A stretch of DNA of 64,000 nt from Wocania arenilitoris (lineage in GTDB: Bacteria > Bacteroidota > Bacteroidia > Flavobacteriales > Flavobacteriaceae), in the NCBI RefSeq assembly GCF_021728535.1, contig NZ_JAKKDU010000005.1, positions 1-64,000 on the forward strand, given 5' to 3'. The translations under genes were made by a program, and so were the position numbers. Under the pieces are notes generated by a model. It saw nothing but the letters and a program-made list of their open reading frames with translations. It did not search any database and was not told the origin of the DNA. Below are positions 45,323 through 55,684 of the stretch, in pieces. Within the stretch, counting starts at the first letter, position 1. Each line of letters opens with the position of its first letter.

Positions 45323-48300
45323 ATGAAAATTATATTAAGTAATAGTTGTTTTCTGTTCAGAAAGCGACTTTTAATGAACCTTATGAGAACATCCATTTTC
45401 TTATTTTGCGCAGTGGTTTTTTCCTTAACACCTATCAATATTGTCTCTCAAAATTCTAAAATTGTAGTTGAAGAAGATAAAACCTTAACAGTTGAGCAGG
45501 TTTTTGAACTAATTATGGACCAAACGGACTATAAATTCTTTTTTGAAAAAGGGATATTTAAAACTTTTCCTAAAGTTCAAATAAAGAAAGGAATTATAAA
45601 AACAAACAAATTACTGAAACGTAGTTTGTCACAAGGGAATCTTGATATTGAGATTGAAGAAGATAATAGTATCATTATAAAAGAAAAAGCTTTAAATAAA
45701 GAAAAAGCTTTAAATATTATAAAGGAAATACAGCAATTCCAAGTTTCAGGGACTATAATCGATGCTAGCGGAATTCCCTTAGCAGGAGCTTCAATTCTTG
45801 AAAAAGGAACTACAAATGGCACACAATCAGATTTTGATGGTAAATTTTCTTTAACGACTACTAATGAAAATGCAATACTTGTAATTTCTTATATAGGTTA
45901 TGCTACAAAAGAAATAACTGTTGATAAAGAGACTAATATATCTGTAGTATTAGAAGAAGACACAACTGGATTGGACGAAATAGTAGTGGTAGCATTTGGT
46001 TCGCTAAAAAAATCTAACTTAACCACAGCTGTTGCTACCATATCTGCTGAAGAGATTCAACAAAGACCATTACGTTCTTTAGGAGATGGATTACAAGGAT
46101 TAGTTGCAGGGTTAAATGTTAACGTGCCAAGTGGAGCACCAGAGGCGGGTGTTAATTTAAACATTCGTGGGTTTACTGGGATAAACCAACAAGGATCACC
46201 ACTTGTTTTGGTAGATGGTGTAGAACGAAATATCAATGATATAAACCCTAATGACGTAGAAAACATTTCTGTGCTTAAAGACGCTGCTTCTACCGCCATT
46301 TATGGGTCTAGAGCACCTTACGGTATTGTTTTGATTACAACAAAAGGCGGAAAGAAAAACCAAAAGTTCCAAATTAACTATTCCAGTAATACAAGAATTG
46401 TTACAAATCCCAACCAACCAACACCCAACGATAGTTGGGATCATATGGAATTCACAAATAATGCGTTTAGAAACAATAACCGACCAGATTTTTATCCACA
46501 ACTAAATATAGACAGAGCCAGAGCTTTTGGAGCTGGAGATTTTAGCAATCCCATTTTTGATGGATTAGATCCTGAACATGTGCCTTTTGGTACTTTTGCT
46601 CTTAATCCTACCCAATGGGCAGCTTGGAAAAATGGATTTGCCAATACCAATTGGTTTGATGAGGGTCTTAAAAAAGCCGTATTTAGCCAACAGCATGACC
46701 TTAACGTCTCTGGAGGTAGTGAAACAACTTCATTTTATATGGGCTTGGGTTATAACGAGACTAATGGGATATTTAAAGGTATTGATGATTATAAAGATCG
46801 TTATTCTGTTTTAGGTAGGTATACAGCCGATGTAACAGACTGGATGCAAGTAAAATTAAGTACTAATTATGTAAGAACAGAAGAAGAAGGTCCTAATGTT
46901 TTGGGACAAGGTCGAAACTATAGAACAATTTGGAATGTTATAGCACGTTCCTACCCATGGTTTCCTACCCACAACCCCAATGGAAGTGTTTATCGATTTA
47001 ATACAACGGCGAACACCTTAGGCCCAGGCGGTAGTGAAGGTGTTAAAAGAAATGATATAACTTTATCTGGAGAGATGGTACTTAAACCATTGAAAGGATG
47101 GAAAATAACGGGACAGTATACCTGGAGAGCTAATACTAATGATTTTACAAGAATTACACTGCCAGTATTTCAGGTACTACCTAATGGTCAAGAAGTGCGC
47201 ACGCAAAGATCAGCACCCAGATCCAGCTTAATTAAACGCACACAAAACACAGCCTATAGTACTGTGAACCTATTTAGTTCTTATGAACGTACTATTGCGG
47301 AAAAACACAACTTTTATGTATTGGCAGGTTACCAACAAGAAGAAAATAATTTAAGCCAGTTACAAGTTAATTCCAGCAATTTTTTATCTCCGGCTATTCC
47401 AACTGTTGGAACATCGAGAGATATAGATAATGCTACAGACAGACTTATTAGATTGGGCCACTCGTGGCTACTTTGGACGCTTCTCCTACAACTATGATCA
47501 AAAGTACTTTTTGGAGTTTAACGGACGATATGATGCTACTTCAAGGTTTAGAGCTGATAAGCGATGGGGGTTTTTTCCATCATTCTCTGGAGCATGGAAT
47601 GTAGCGAAAGAAAATTTCTGGCCTGTTAAAGACGTTATTTCCGGTTTCAAAATTAGAGGCTCTTGGGCTACTTCCGGAAATGCTAATGTAAATGCTTTGG
47701 GAGGTGATAATAATTTTTATTTATTTTCTCCTACTATTCCAGTTAACCAAGTTAACAATATTGCTTTAGGAGGTTCTACAATTACGGCAGCTAGAATACC
47801 TGCCATAGTTCCTGAAACCCTTACTTGGGAAAAACCAACCTCTATAGGAATTGGGTTAGATGTTTTAGCATTTAACAATCGTTTAGAGCTGAATTATGAT
47901 TGGTACCAACGTACCACAAGAGATCAATCCGGGCCACCAAACCCATTGCCAGAAGTATTAGGAACAACACCTCCAGCTACCAATAATTCCGAATCTGAGA
48001 CCAGAGGTTGGGAGGTAAGTGTAAAATGGCAAGACCAATCTTTTAGTGTATTAGGTAAACCATTTAAATATAGCTTAAGTGCTAGAATGAATGATTATGT
48101 AGGTTATGTTACAAAATATGAGCATAATGGTACTGGGGCTATTGGAGGGCAATGGACTCCTGGAGAGGTATTTGGACAGAACAGACTATATACATCAAAT
48201 GGAATTATCCAAAATGGCACACAATTAAATAATATTGTACCTCATACTGGCACATGGATTTATCCAGGTGATCTTTCAATACAAGATACCAACGGAGATG

Positions 48301-48863
48301 GTGTTATTAACCAAGGAAATGGTGGTGTATGGTATAGTTTGGGTGATAGAACATTAACAGATAGCTATAGCTACCCGAGATACAGGTATGGCTTTTCGTT
48401 GACCGCAGAATGGAACAATTTTAATATTTCAATGAATGCAGACGGGGTTGGACATTGGAAAAGGTTTAGTGGGAACCAATATATATGGGGTCAAGGGGGG
48501 AGTGTATTTTTTGCGCCATTTTTCAAGGAAACTACAGACCTAGGGTATTGGACTGCCAATAACCCTGGAGCATTTTTACCACGAAATGGTTATCACGGAA
48601 AAAACAGACTACCAACAGATCAATATTTATTAAACTTAGCACATTTAAGAATCAGGAACATTAGATTAGGTTATAATATACCAACCCACCTCGTGCAAAA
48701 AATGGGGCTTCGAAGCCTAAATGTTTATGCTAGTGGTGAGAACCTAGGGTTTATTTTCTACAAATCATTTATAAAATTAGATCCACAGTTACTTGCAGCA
48801 TCTTCAGGAGAAGGTTACCCACCTTCAAGAACGTTCTCATTAGGTTTGAATATTGGATTATAA
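45323..48863 (+). pseudogene. susC: SusC/RagA TonB-linked transducer, split by a 4-bp frameshift
   Basis: Two overlapping reading frames together give one SusC of about 1,178 residues. The first (45323-47497) holds the signal peptide, an STN/secretin-like signalling domain (about 45-120), the carboxypeptidase-regulatory domain (VSGTIIDASGIPLAGAS), the TonB box (DEIVVVAFG), plug (GVNLNIRGFTGINQQGSPLVLVDGV) and half the barrel. The second frame continues as LLDWATRGYFGRFSYNYDQK to the C-terminus. The break is at ACAGACAGAC (47435-47444); dropping one 4-base unit restores NATDLLDWATRGYF. The gap before the gene (45043-45322) shows no feature. Confidence 0.85.
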
Positions 48864-48882
48864 ATAACTTAAAACTATAATT

Positions 48883-50769
48883 ATGAAAATATATATAAAT
48901 AAAATTACATTAGTATTGTTGGCATGTATTACCCTTACTGCTTGTAGTAAAGATTTTTTAGATAGGGTGCCACTAGATGATTTAAGTGTTGATACTTTTT
49001 TTAGTAGTAATGCTGATTTAGAAATTTATGTAAATGGATTATATGGTGCAACTATGCCTCGCTATGACTTTCAAGCTGGCCTTGCAGGATCTAATAATAA
49101 AGGAGAAGATATTGGTTCTGATTTTATGATTAACAATTTTAGCCCCACGGGATCATTATTTCAACAAGGAGATTCTGGTATTGCTCCTATAAATAGTGGT
49201 ACATGGAATACTGCTTATGATAATATTAGAAGGACTAACTTTTTTATTGAAAATTCTACTACTAACTTAGGTTCTCGAGACAATAACAGTGATCATTTTA
49301 TTGGAGAAGGTTACTTTTTTAGAGCATGGCATTATTTTAATTTATTAAATAACTTTGGAGGTGTTCCTATTATAGATAAAGCATTAGGAACTGGAGATGA
49401 AGAACTATTTAAAGAGAGGAATTCTCGCTCTGAAGTAGCTAAATTTATTCTTAAAGATTTAGATTCCGCCATTGTTAATTTATCATGGAAAGGAACAGGT
49501 CCAGCGGTTGCGGGACGTATAAATAAAGATGCCGCACTTACAATGAAAGCTCGTGTAGCACTATTTGAAGGTACTTGGCAGTATTATCATGCACAAAATG
49601 CGACACCACATTCAGAACCAAATAGTGATGGGACAACCTTTTTACAAATGGTAGAGCCAACAGTACAGCAATTAATTGCTAAAAATGGTAGTAGTATTTA
49701 TACCAATGGAGGCATATTTAATGAACCATATAATCAATTGTTTGCCATAACAAATGGTGAATCTACTCCCGGGGTATTTTGGTATAGAGTTTATGATACG
49801 GAAATCATAACGACCAACAGTCATAACTTTTATAATAACATTACTGATTCTGGACCTGGATTTACAGACCGTCTAGTGAATTTATATCTGGATGCCGATG
49901 GAATACCGCAAAGTCTAAGTGCTAGACCTTTAACCACACTTAATGAAAAAGGACAAAATTTGGAACCAAGGTTTAAACAGACCATATGGACTCCGGACAG
50001 AGGCCCTATGAACCTATTACCAGGAAGAACGAGTCAAGGAGATTCTCCTTTTCGTTACCCTAATATAAAACCCACAGCAGGGAATTCTACATCTACAGGA
50101 TATAGACAATGGAAAGGTGCTGTTTTAGGTGATGTAACAAGATATCGTGCAGGAACAGCAGATGATATTTTTATTAGGTATGCCGAAGCTCTATTGGCAA
50201 TGGCAGAAGCAAAAGCTATTTTAGGAACTATTACGCAGTCTGATATAGATGTTACTGTAAATGTGTTGAGAGGACGCGTGGGAGCACCAGCAATGAACTT
50301 AAATGCTATTAATTCTTGGGCGATTAGTTATAGTGCCACTGAAGGGTTTGACCCATCAGGAACTAATATTGTTAATGAAATACGTAGAGAACGTTCTATT
50401 GAATTTGTAAACGAAGGCTTTAGGATAAATGATTTAAAACGATGGGCAATATTTGAAAGCGCAATTAATGGCTATCGGCCTAAAGGAGCTCACTTACAAG
50501 AATTTTTAGATTACTTTAATGATCCGGCACAATTAATTGCAGATGGCCTAACAGGATCGGCAACTCCGTTTCAAATAACAGCTGATGTAGATGTAAAGGC
50601 AGATCCTAACGGATTGATAAATCCCTTTTTTAAAATCCCTGAATTTATTGAAGGCGGACAAGGGTATTTTGTAGATCCGAGAAGTTATTTGAATGCTATT
50701 CCAAGTAGTCAAATTGATCTCTATGGAGAAAATGGAACCACGCTTACTCAAAACCCAGGGTGGAATTAA
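48883..50769 (+). CDS. susD: SusD/RagB nutrient-uptake lipoprotein
   Basis: A 628-residue surface lipoprotein (lipobox TLTAC, Cys21). The N-terminus KDFLDRVPLDDLSVDTFF and the TPR-like region (FRAWHYFNLLNNFGGVPIIDKA) are typical of SusD, as is the ending (IRRERSIEFVNEGFRINDLKRW and NPGWN). It caps the SusC channel and binds the glycan. It begins 20 bases after susC, so is in one operon with it; its barrel partner is frameshifted here. Confidence 0.93.
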   Translation: MKIYINKITLVLLACITLTACSKDFLDRVPLDDLSVDTFFSSNADLEIYVNGLYGATMPRYDFQAGLAGSNNKGEDIGSDFMINNFSPTGSLFQQGDSGIAPINSGTWNTAYDNIRRTNFFIENSTTNLGSRDNNSDHFIGEGYFFRAWHYFNLLNNFGGVPIIDKALGTGDEELFKERNSRSEVAKFILKDLDSAIVNLSWKGTGPAVAGRINKDAALTMKARVALFEGTWQYYHAQNATPHSEPNSDGTTFLQMVEPTVQQLIAKNGSSIYTNGGIFNEPYNQLFAITNGESTPGVFWYRVYDTEIITTNSHNFYNNITDSGPGFTDRLVNLYLDADGIPQSLSARPLTTLNEKGQNLEPRFKQTIWTPDRGPMNLLPGRTSQGDSPFRYPNIKPTAGNSTSTGYRQWKGAVLGDVTRYRAGTADDIFIRYAEALLAMAEAKAILGTITQSDIDVTVNVLRGRVGAPAMNLNAINSWAISYSATEGFDPSGTNIVNEIRRERSIEFVNEGFRINDLKRWAIFESAINGYRPKGAHLQEFLDYFNDPAQLIADGLTGSATPFQITADVDVKADPNGLINPFFKIPEFIEGGQGYFVDPRSYLNAIPSSQIDLYGENGTTLTQNPGWN

Positions 50770-50801
50770 TATAAAAAGTTAAATACATAAAATAATATAC
50801 G

Positions 50802-51242
50802 ATGAAGAAAACAATATATATAATCATTGGGTTAGTAACTATTTTAACGTCTTGTGACCCTCGAGTAGAGTTAGATCGCGGTCAGTTTGGAGATCACGCC
50901 TTTATAGATAGAGTAAGGGTGTTTAATCACTTAGTAGAAAGTCACGAACTACAAGAGTTTTTTGAAACTGGAGAATTAACTGATGGAATTCGTAGGAATC
51001 TAGTCGATGTATCAACAGTTATAGACAGTACTGCGGCTACTGCGGTAACTACATTATTGGCAGGTACAGATCTTAGTAATGTCGCAATATTTTTTGTTCA
51101 TAGGGCGGAAAAAATAGAACCAATAGGTAATGCTCCAAAGGCCGGACTTTTAAATGATTTTTCCAGTGGTCCTTATCAATACAAATTGATTTCAGCTGAT
51201 GGTACTGTAAGAGATTGGACATTGAGTTTTATAGCACCTTAA
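50802..51242 (+). CDS. Hypothetical surface lipoprotein downstream of SusD
   Basis: A 146-residue lipoprotein (lipobox LTSC, Cys18). The C-terminal half ends YKLISADGTVRDWTLSF, a small beta-sandwich motif (DG..R.W.ITF type) seen in glycan-binding accessory lipoproteins of polysaccharide loci. It lies 32 bases after susD and is followed by a terminator, so it is the third gene of the Sus operon. A role in glycan binding is inferred from position. Confidence 0.65.
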   Translation: MKKTIYIIIGLVTILTSCDPRVELDRGQFGDHAFIDRVRVFNHLVESHELQEFFETGELTDGIRRNLVDVSTVIDSTAATAVTTLLAGTDLSNVAIFFVHRAEKIEPIGNAPKAGLLNDFSSGPYQYKLISADGTVRDWTLSFIAP

Positions 51243-51267
51243 TTTTTTGAGTTAGTTTAGTTTAATT

Positions 51268-51308
51268 AAAAAGTCACTAGAAAAATTGTATTTTTTTGGT
51301 GGCTTTTT
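51268..51308 (+). terminator. Terminator of the susCD operon
   Basis: AAAAAGTCAC (51268-51277) pairs with GTGGCTTTTT (51299-51308, one G-T pair), followed by a T-run. Confidence 0.75.
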
Positions 51309-51347
51309 TATTAAAAGAGGATATAAGCATACTATACCAATTTAACT

Positions 51348-51571
51348 TTATGATGTCGCTATAAAGGCATCTATATAATGATGATTTGCTGTAATTGATT
51401 TAATAGTTTCGGCACTCATTTTGTTGACCGTTCCATGCAACCACTTTTTTAAATCTTCCATGGATTCAAATCTTTGATTTTTGTAGCGTTGCTTGATATA
51501 CTGCCAAATTTGTTCACAGGGGTTGAGTTCAGGTGCGTAAGATGGGATTCGCAATAGGTGTATGTTTTGAG
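51348..51571 (-). mobile_element. IS630-type transposase C-terminal remnant
   Basis: The minus-strand frame encodes HLLRIPSYAPELNPCEQIWQ and continues to FIATS then stop. The APELNPCEQIW block is the end of the DDE domain of IS630-family transposases. Only about 70 C-terminal codons remain; the rest of the transposase and one IS end are gone. Its upstream edge meets a sulfatase fragment of opposite strand at about 51565-51571, so it marks a deletion or recombination point. Confidence 0.75.
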
Positions 51572-52009
51572 GGAGGGTTTCGGGTGCCATGCATCATGCA
51601 GTGGAAAGGAATGATTAAAGAGGGAAGTGTATGTGAACAAATAGCAGCCAGCATTGATTTTTACCCAACTTTGGCGAAATTGATCAATATTGACTTAAAA
51701 GAGGAAAGAATAATAGATGGTGTTGATATTACCAATTTATTATTGGGCAAAAAGAATAGGATACCGAGAAAGGAGTTTTTTTACATGGATCAGAATAGGG
51801 GACTGAAAGCCATAAGAAGCGAGAATTGGAAATTATTTCTAGGAGAAAAACCAATATTGTATAATCTAAAGGATGACATTGGAGAAAGACAAAATGTTGC
51901 AGAGAAACATACAGAAATAGTAAAACAGTTAACACAACGCTCAAAGGATTTTGAAGAAAGCTTAAATAAAAACAAAAGAAGATCAGGATTAATACCTATA
52001 GAGCAATAA
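51569..52009 (+). pseudogene. S1 sulfatase, C-terminal third only
   Basis: From Glu at 51569 the frame reads EGGFRVPCIMQWKGMIKEGS, then FYPTLAKLINI, DGVDITNLLLG and RSENWKLFLG, the normal C-terminal region of an S1 sulfatase. The catalytic Cys motif and metal sites are missing. Upstream codons in this frame (51533-51568) derive from the IS630 remnant, so the annotated ATG there is not a genuine start. It precedes the beta-propeller gene by 36 bases on the same strand. Confidence 0.8.
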
Positions 52010-52045
52010 GAAAATGATTATTTACAACACACAGAAAATATTAAA

Positions 52046-53059
52046 ATGAAAAACACATCAATTACCATAGTAACAATTCTATGCCTGTTAAGTTACCTAC
52101 TAACCCAAGGGCAAAATATAGAATCCATAAAAGAGAAATTTTCTAAAATAGAATTTGAATATGATAAAATAACGGGTATCGGTAATGAAACAGGTTGTAC
52201 ACGCCGAGACCCGAGTGATGTCATAAAGGTAGGTGATGTATATTACGTCTACTATACCAAGGTGTATGGGGTTTCCCCAGGTTATTGGGGTACAATCTGG
52301 TACGCCACTTCAACCGATGAAGGCTATACTTGGACAGAACAAGGTGAAATCCTTGGTTTAGGAGAAAAGAATGCGTTTGATTCACAAGCAACGTTTACTC
52401 CCAATATCATTTTTGCAAATAATAAATATTATATGTATTACACAGGAGTTAAACCTACTCCAGGTAATGAAAATGGAGAGTTCGAAAACAATTCAACTAC
52501 AGACATCACAGCCATTGGATTGGCCATATCAGATTTACCAAATGGACCATTTGTGAGGTCAAGCATAGAACCTATTCTCAGGGTAAGTGTTGAGCCTGAA
52601 AAGTTTGATAGTTACCGAATTGATGATGCTGTACTTTTGTATCGAAATGGACTTTATTGGCTTTATTATAAAGGACGAAGCCGTGGACATGGGATTGGAG
52701 GACCGAGGCATACAGAAATGGGGGTTGCCTTTTCCAAGAATCCAGAGGGGCCGTTCACTAAATTAGACAGACAATTGTTGCCAGGGAGCCATGAAGTAAT
52801 GTTGTGGCAAGAAGGAGTTGGAATTGGGGCTTTGGCATCTATAAGTAATACATTAGAGTACGCACCAAACGGTGTTGATTTCACAAGTAATAAGCTAGGC
52901 ATTAAAGTAAAAAATAGACCAAAAGCACCAGGTGTATATCGACAAGATTTAACCGATTCAACAATTAAGGGCGAGGGCTTGAAATGGGGAATATCAATGA
53001 TACATAATGGAGATGAAGCTTATTTGATAAGATATGAAGTAAGACAAAATGAAGATTAA
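52046..53059 (+). CDS. Exported five-bladed beta-propeller glycosidase (GH43/GH117-like)
   Basis: A 337-residue protein with a signal peptide (1-22, ending TQGQ). Propeller features: CTRRDPSDVIKVGDVYYVYYTK (N-terminal Asp in DPS), GTIWYATSTDEGYTW, TPNIIFANNKYYMYYTG, RIDDAVLLYRNGLYWLYYKGR and HTEMGVAFSKNPEGPF. The DPSDV and YYVYYTK blocks resemble GH117 and GH43-like enzymes of marine galactan loci. Family is not certain. It overlaps the next gene by 11 bases. Confidence 0.7.
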   Translation: MKNTSITIVTILCLLSYLLTQGQNIESIKEKFSKIEFEYDKITGIGNETGCTRRDPSDVIKVGDVYYVYYTKVYGVSPGYWGTIWYATSTDEGYTWTEQGEILGLGEKNAFDSQATFTPNIIFANNKYYMYYTGVKPTPGNENGEFENNSTTDITAIGLAISDLPNGPFVRSSIEPILRVSVEPEKFDSYRIDDAVLLYRNGLYWLYYKGRSRGHGIGGPRHTEMGVAFSKNPEGPFTKLDRQLLPGSHEVMLWQEGVGIGALASISNTLEYAPNGVDFTSNKLGIKVKNRPKAPGVYRQDLTDSTIKGEGLKWGISMIHNGDEAYLIRYEVRQNED

Positions 53060-53700
53060 AATTAACATTACATTTAAAATAATTCTGGTAAGTGTTTTTT
53101 CATTATTCATGTCCTGCCAGGGTAATATTGCAAAAAATATAACTAATCAAGAATCCAAGGAGGAAGTAATCTTATCTAAAGGTACCTTTGGCTACGACAA
53201 GCAATTTTTAACACAGCATTATAAAAACACCATAGTTTTAGAAAATAAAGCAGAGCAATCAGCAATACTCGTCTCGCCAGAGCTACAAGGCAGAGTAATG
53301 ACCAGTACCCTAGGAGGAGATAATGGAAAAAGTTTCGGTTGGATAAACCATGACCTAATTGCCTCAAAAAAAATAAATCCTCAGTTTAACGCTTTTGGAG
53401 GCGAAGAACGCCTATGGTTAGGACCCGAAGGTGGACAGTTTTCATTGTACTTTCAAAAAGGAACTACCTTCGATTTTGAGAATTGGAAAGTACCCAATAT
53501 GATAGATACAGAACCATTCGAACTCTTATCAAAAACCAAAGAAACCGCCATATTCAAAAAACAAAAAACACTAGAAAACTATTCAGGAACAACATTTACT
53601 TTAGAAATAAGAAGAACCATAAAGTTACTAGATAAGGAAGCCATCAAAACAAGATTAAAACTAAAAGACACAAGCATTTCAGTCGTAGCCTATAATGAAA
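53049..53700 (+). pseudogene. DUF6786-like lipoprotein, C-terminally truncated
   Basis: The frame (to a stop at 53729) begins with a lipobox (LFMSC, Cys23) and has FGWINHDLIAS, FGGEERLWLGPEGGQFSLYF and FENWKVPNMIDTEPFELL, features of DUF6786 proteins of marine polysaccharide loci. Homology ends near SVVAYNE (about 53697), where a DnaC-like ATPase fragment begins; the last ten codons are foreign. Intact relatives are clearly longer. The function of the family is not known to me. Confidence 0.65.
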
Positions 53701-54064
53701 CTGTTAAGGCACATTGTGCCACATCATAAATCGTATAAAGTTATTCCAGCAAGAAATATAACGTTTGCTTTCAATAACATTGGGTATAAAACTATCCAAG
53801 AATATGGTAACATTAATTTTTATTGTTTTGACGATTTGGGTGTAGAAACAACTGGAAGACATTTTGGGAAGGACTGTAATGTGATGGGAGAAATCCTTTT
53901 ATCTCGATATGATTTGTTTATGCAAAGTAAAATTAGAATACACGCTACAACCAATTTAAATGCTCAAGAATTAGAAGAAAGGTACGGTTAGAGTGCGTTC
54001 TAGAATGCGACAACTATTCAATTTGATTGCTTTTAACCAAATGAGTAAAGATAAAAGAATTTAA
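53697..54064 (+). pseudogene. DnaC/IstB-like ATPase remnant of an integrative element
   Basis: The C-terminal half of a helicase-loader-like ATPase is visible: HHKSYKVIPARNITFAFNN, then Walker B-type NFYCFDDLGVE, DCNVMGEILLSRYDLF and ATTNLNAQELEERYG. After a stop at 53989, a one-base shift restores RVRSRMRQLFNLIAFNQMSK and a stop at 54062-54064. The P-loop half is missing. This ATPase type accompanies tyrosine-recombinase elements in Bacteroidota, linking it to the truncated integrase at 42.3 kb. Confidence 0.7.
53991..54051 (+). repeat. Direct repeat copy A flanking hipBA
   Basis: 61 bases covering the ATPase C-terminal codons; about 49 of 61 positions match copy B at 55685-55745. Confidence 0.65.
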
Positions 54065-54068
54065 AAAA

Positions 54069-54128
54069 TGTGTATTATAATAAACAATTAAGCTTATTTT
54101 ACTATATTTGTGTATTATAATAAACAAT
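54069..54128 (+). promoter_or_regulatory. hipBA promoter with paired operators
   Basis: The 20-base sequence TGTGTATTATAATAAACAAT occurs perfectly at 54069-54088 and 54109-54128, 40 bases apart. Each copy contains the palindrome TATTATAATA. The -7 element TATATTTG (54103-54110) lies directly before the second copy, so the start site would fall inside it. HipB-type antitoxins repress their own operon by binding such paired palindromes. Confidence 0.65.
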
Positions 54129-54131
54129 AAA

Positions 54132-54395
54132 ATGATTGATGCAGTTACAATAAAAGATGTAAAATTGCAATTGGGTGAGCTTTGTAAGCAGAAGAGACAA
54201 AGTTACGAAATGTCTCAAGAAGATCTTGCAGAAGCATTGGATATCTCTCGCTATACCATTCAAAAATTTGAGAATGGAAAAAATGCAACATTAGATACAG
54301 TGTTGAAAATTGCTAACCATTTCGATTTACTAAACAATTTATATCAAGCCTTAAAGGATATTGAAAAGTCTAACGATATAAACTCATTATATTAA
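54132..54395 (+). CDS. hipB: HipB-like antitoxin/repressor
   Basis: An 87-residue XRE-type DNA-binding protein. ATG 54132 is chosen over an in-frame TTG at 54108, which lies within the promoter. The helix-turn-helix is MSQEDLAEALDISRYTIQKFENGKN (about 26-50). It would neutralise HipA and repress the operon. The hipA ATG follows after 2 bases. The module lies between two ATPase-gene ends, so it is mobile-element cargo. Confidence 0.88.
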   Translation: MIDAVTIKDVKLQLGELCKQKRQSYEMSQEDLAEALDISRYTIQKFENGKNATLDTVLKIANHFDLLNNLYQALKDIEKSNDINSLY

Positions 54396-54397
54396 AG

Positions 54398-55669
54398 ATG
54401 GCTAAAAATAATATCATAGAAGTTATGTTATTTGGTCAAGAGATAGGAAAACTGGTCTATGATGTAGACAAAAGGGCATCCTATTTTCAATACAACCCTG
54501 ATTTTTTAGAATCCAATCAATACACCAACATTTTTCCCTACGTATTTAAGCGAATAAAACCAGTACAAGTATTTAATAAATTTGAAGGGGAAACCTTTAG
54601 AGGCTTGCCACCAATGATTGCCGATTCGTTACCTGATATGTTTGGTAACATCATCTTCAAGGAATGGTTTGAAGCTAAAAATAAAGAATTCAAAAAAATA
54701 AAACCATTAGAGCAGTTAACCTATGTGTCTAATCGTGGAATGGGTGCATTAGAATATCATCCTACAGCCAAAATACCAAAATCATCAACAATCAATATTG
54801 ATGAAATTGTAGAGGTATTAAATAAAGTGTTGGATTTAAAAAATGAAACGGCGGCAGAAGCATTGAACGATGCGGCACTGTTAAATATATTCAAAATAGG
54901 AACCTCTGCAGGAGGCGCACGTCCTAAAATTTTAATCTCTGAACATAAAAAGACAGGCAAAATAATACCTGGAGATATTGAGTATTCAGACGCATATAAT
55001 CACTATTTGGTAAAGTTATATATGAACGAAGAATGGGGTTATAATAAGGAAAAAGTGGAATATGCGTACTATCTAATGGCCAAAGGGACAGGTATCCAAA
55101 TGATGCCTTCCAAATTAATAGATAATAAACATTTCGCTACCCTGCGATACGATAGGCAAAATGGAGAAAAGCAACATGTACTAACAGCAACTGGGTTGAC
55201 GGGTTGGGATTTCAAAAAACCAGATGACGCGAGCTATGAAAATGTGTTCAAGTTAGCGTTAGATCTTAAAGTACCCTACAAGGATATTCAAGAATTGTTT
55301 AAACGGATGGTCTTTAATCTCGTTTTTGCAAATATAGACGACCATTTAAAAAACCACAGCTTTATATACAATAAGGAAACCGATGCTTGGGGTTTGGCAC
55401 CAGCCTACGATTTAACATATCCATTAAATATTAATTTCAATTACAATAATATTTCTAGAGCGCTGTCTATAAATGATAAAAGAGCAGATATTACTTTAGA
55501 AGATATCATGACCATTGCAGAAACCTATGCAATAAAAAATCCAAAAGGAATTATTAAAGAAGTTCAAAATGTAATCGAGAGTTGGGAACATATTACAAAT
55601 GAATTAGAAATACCAGAAAAGGTAAGAAATGGAATTAAAAAGGAATTTATAAGAATTATTAATAATTAA
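54398..55669 (+). CDS. hipA: HipA-like serine/threonine kinase toxin
   Basis: A 423-residue kinase. The N-terminal domain (about 1-100) contains PPMIADSLPDMFGN. The kinase core has GTSAGGARPK (168-177, the phosphorylated loop in HipA), an ATP-site Lys in YLVKLY (about 206), the catalytic NIDDHLKN (312-319) and the Mg-binding APAYDLT (334-340). All key residues are present, so it is probably active. E. coli HipA phosphorylates glutamyl-tRNA synthetase; the target here is unknown. Confidence 0.9.
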   Translation: MAKNNIIEVMLFGQEIGKLVYDVDKRASYFQYNPDFLESNQYTNIFPYVFKRIKPVQVFNKFEGETFRGLPPMIADSLPDMFGNIIFKEWFEAKNKEFKKIKPLEQLTYVSNRGMGALEYHPTAKIPKSSTINIDEIVEVLNKVLDLKNETAAEALNDAALLNIFKIGTSAGGARPKILISEHKKTGKIIPGDIEYSDAYNHYLVKLYMNEEWGYNKEKVEYAYYLMAKGTGIQMMPSKLIDNKHFATLRYDRQNGEKQHVLTATGLTGWDFKKPDDASYENVFKLALDLKVPYKDIQELFKRMVFNLVFANIDDHLKNHSFIYNKETDAWGLAPAYDLTYPLNINFNYNNISRALSINDKRADITLEDIMTIAETYAIKNPKGIIKEVQNVIESWEHITNELEIPEKVRNGIKKEFIRIINN

Positions 55670-55684
55670 AATGGTTCAGCAATG

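Noticed and set aside
54108-54134. TTG start for hipB adding eight residues
   Set aside because: The added codons lie in the promoter/operator repeat; the ATG at 54132 gives the expected HipB start.
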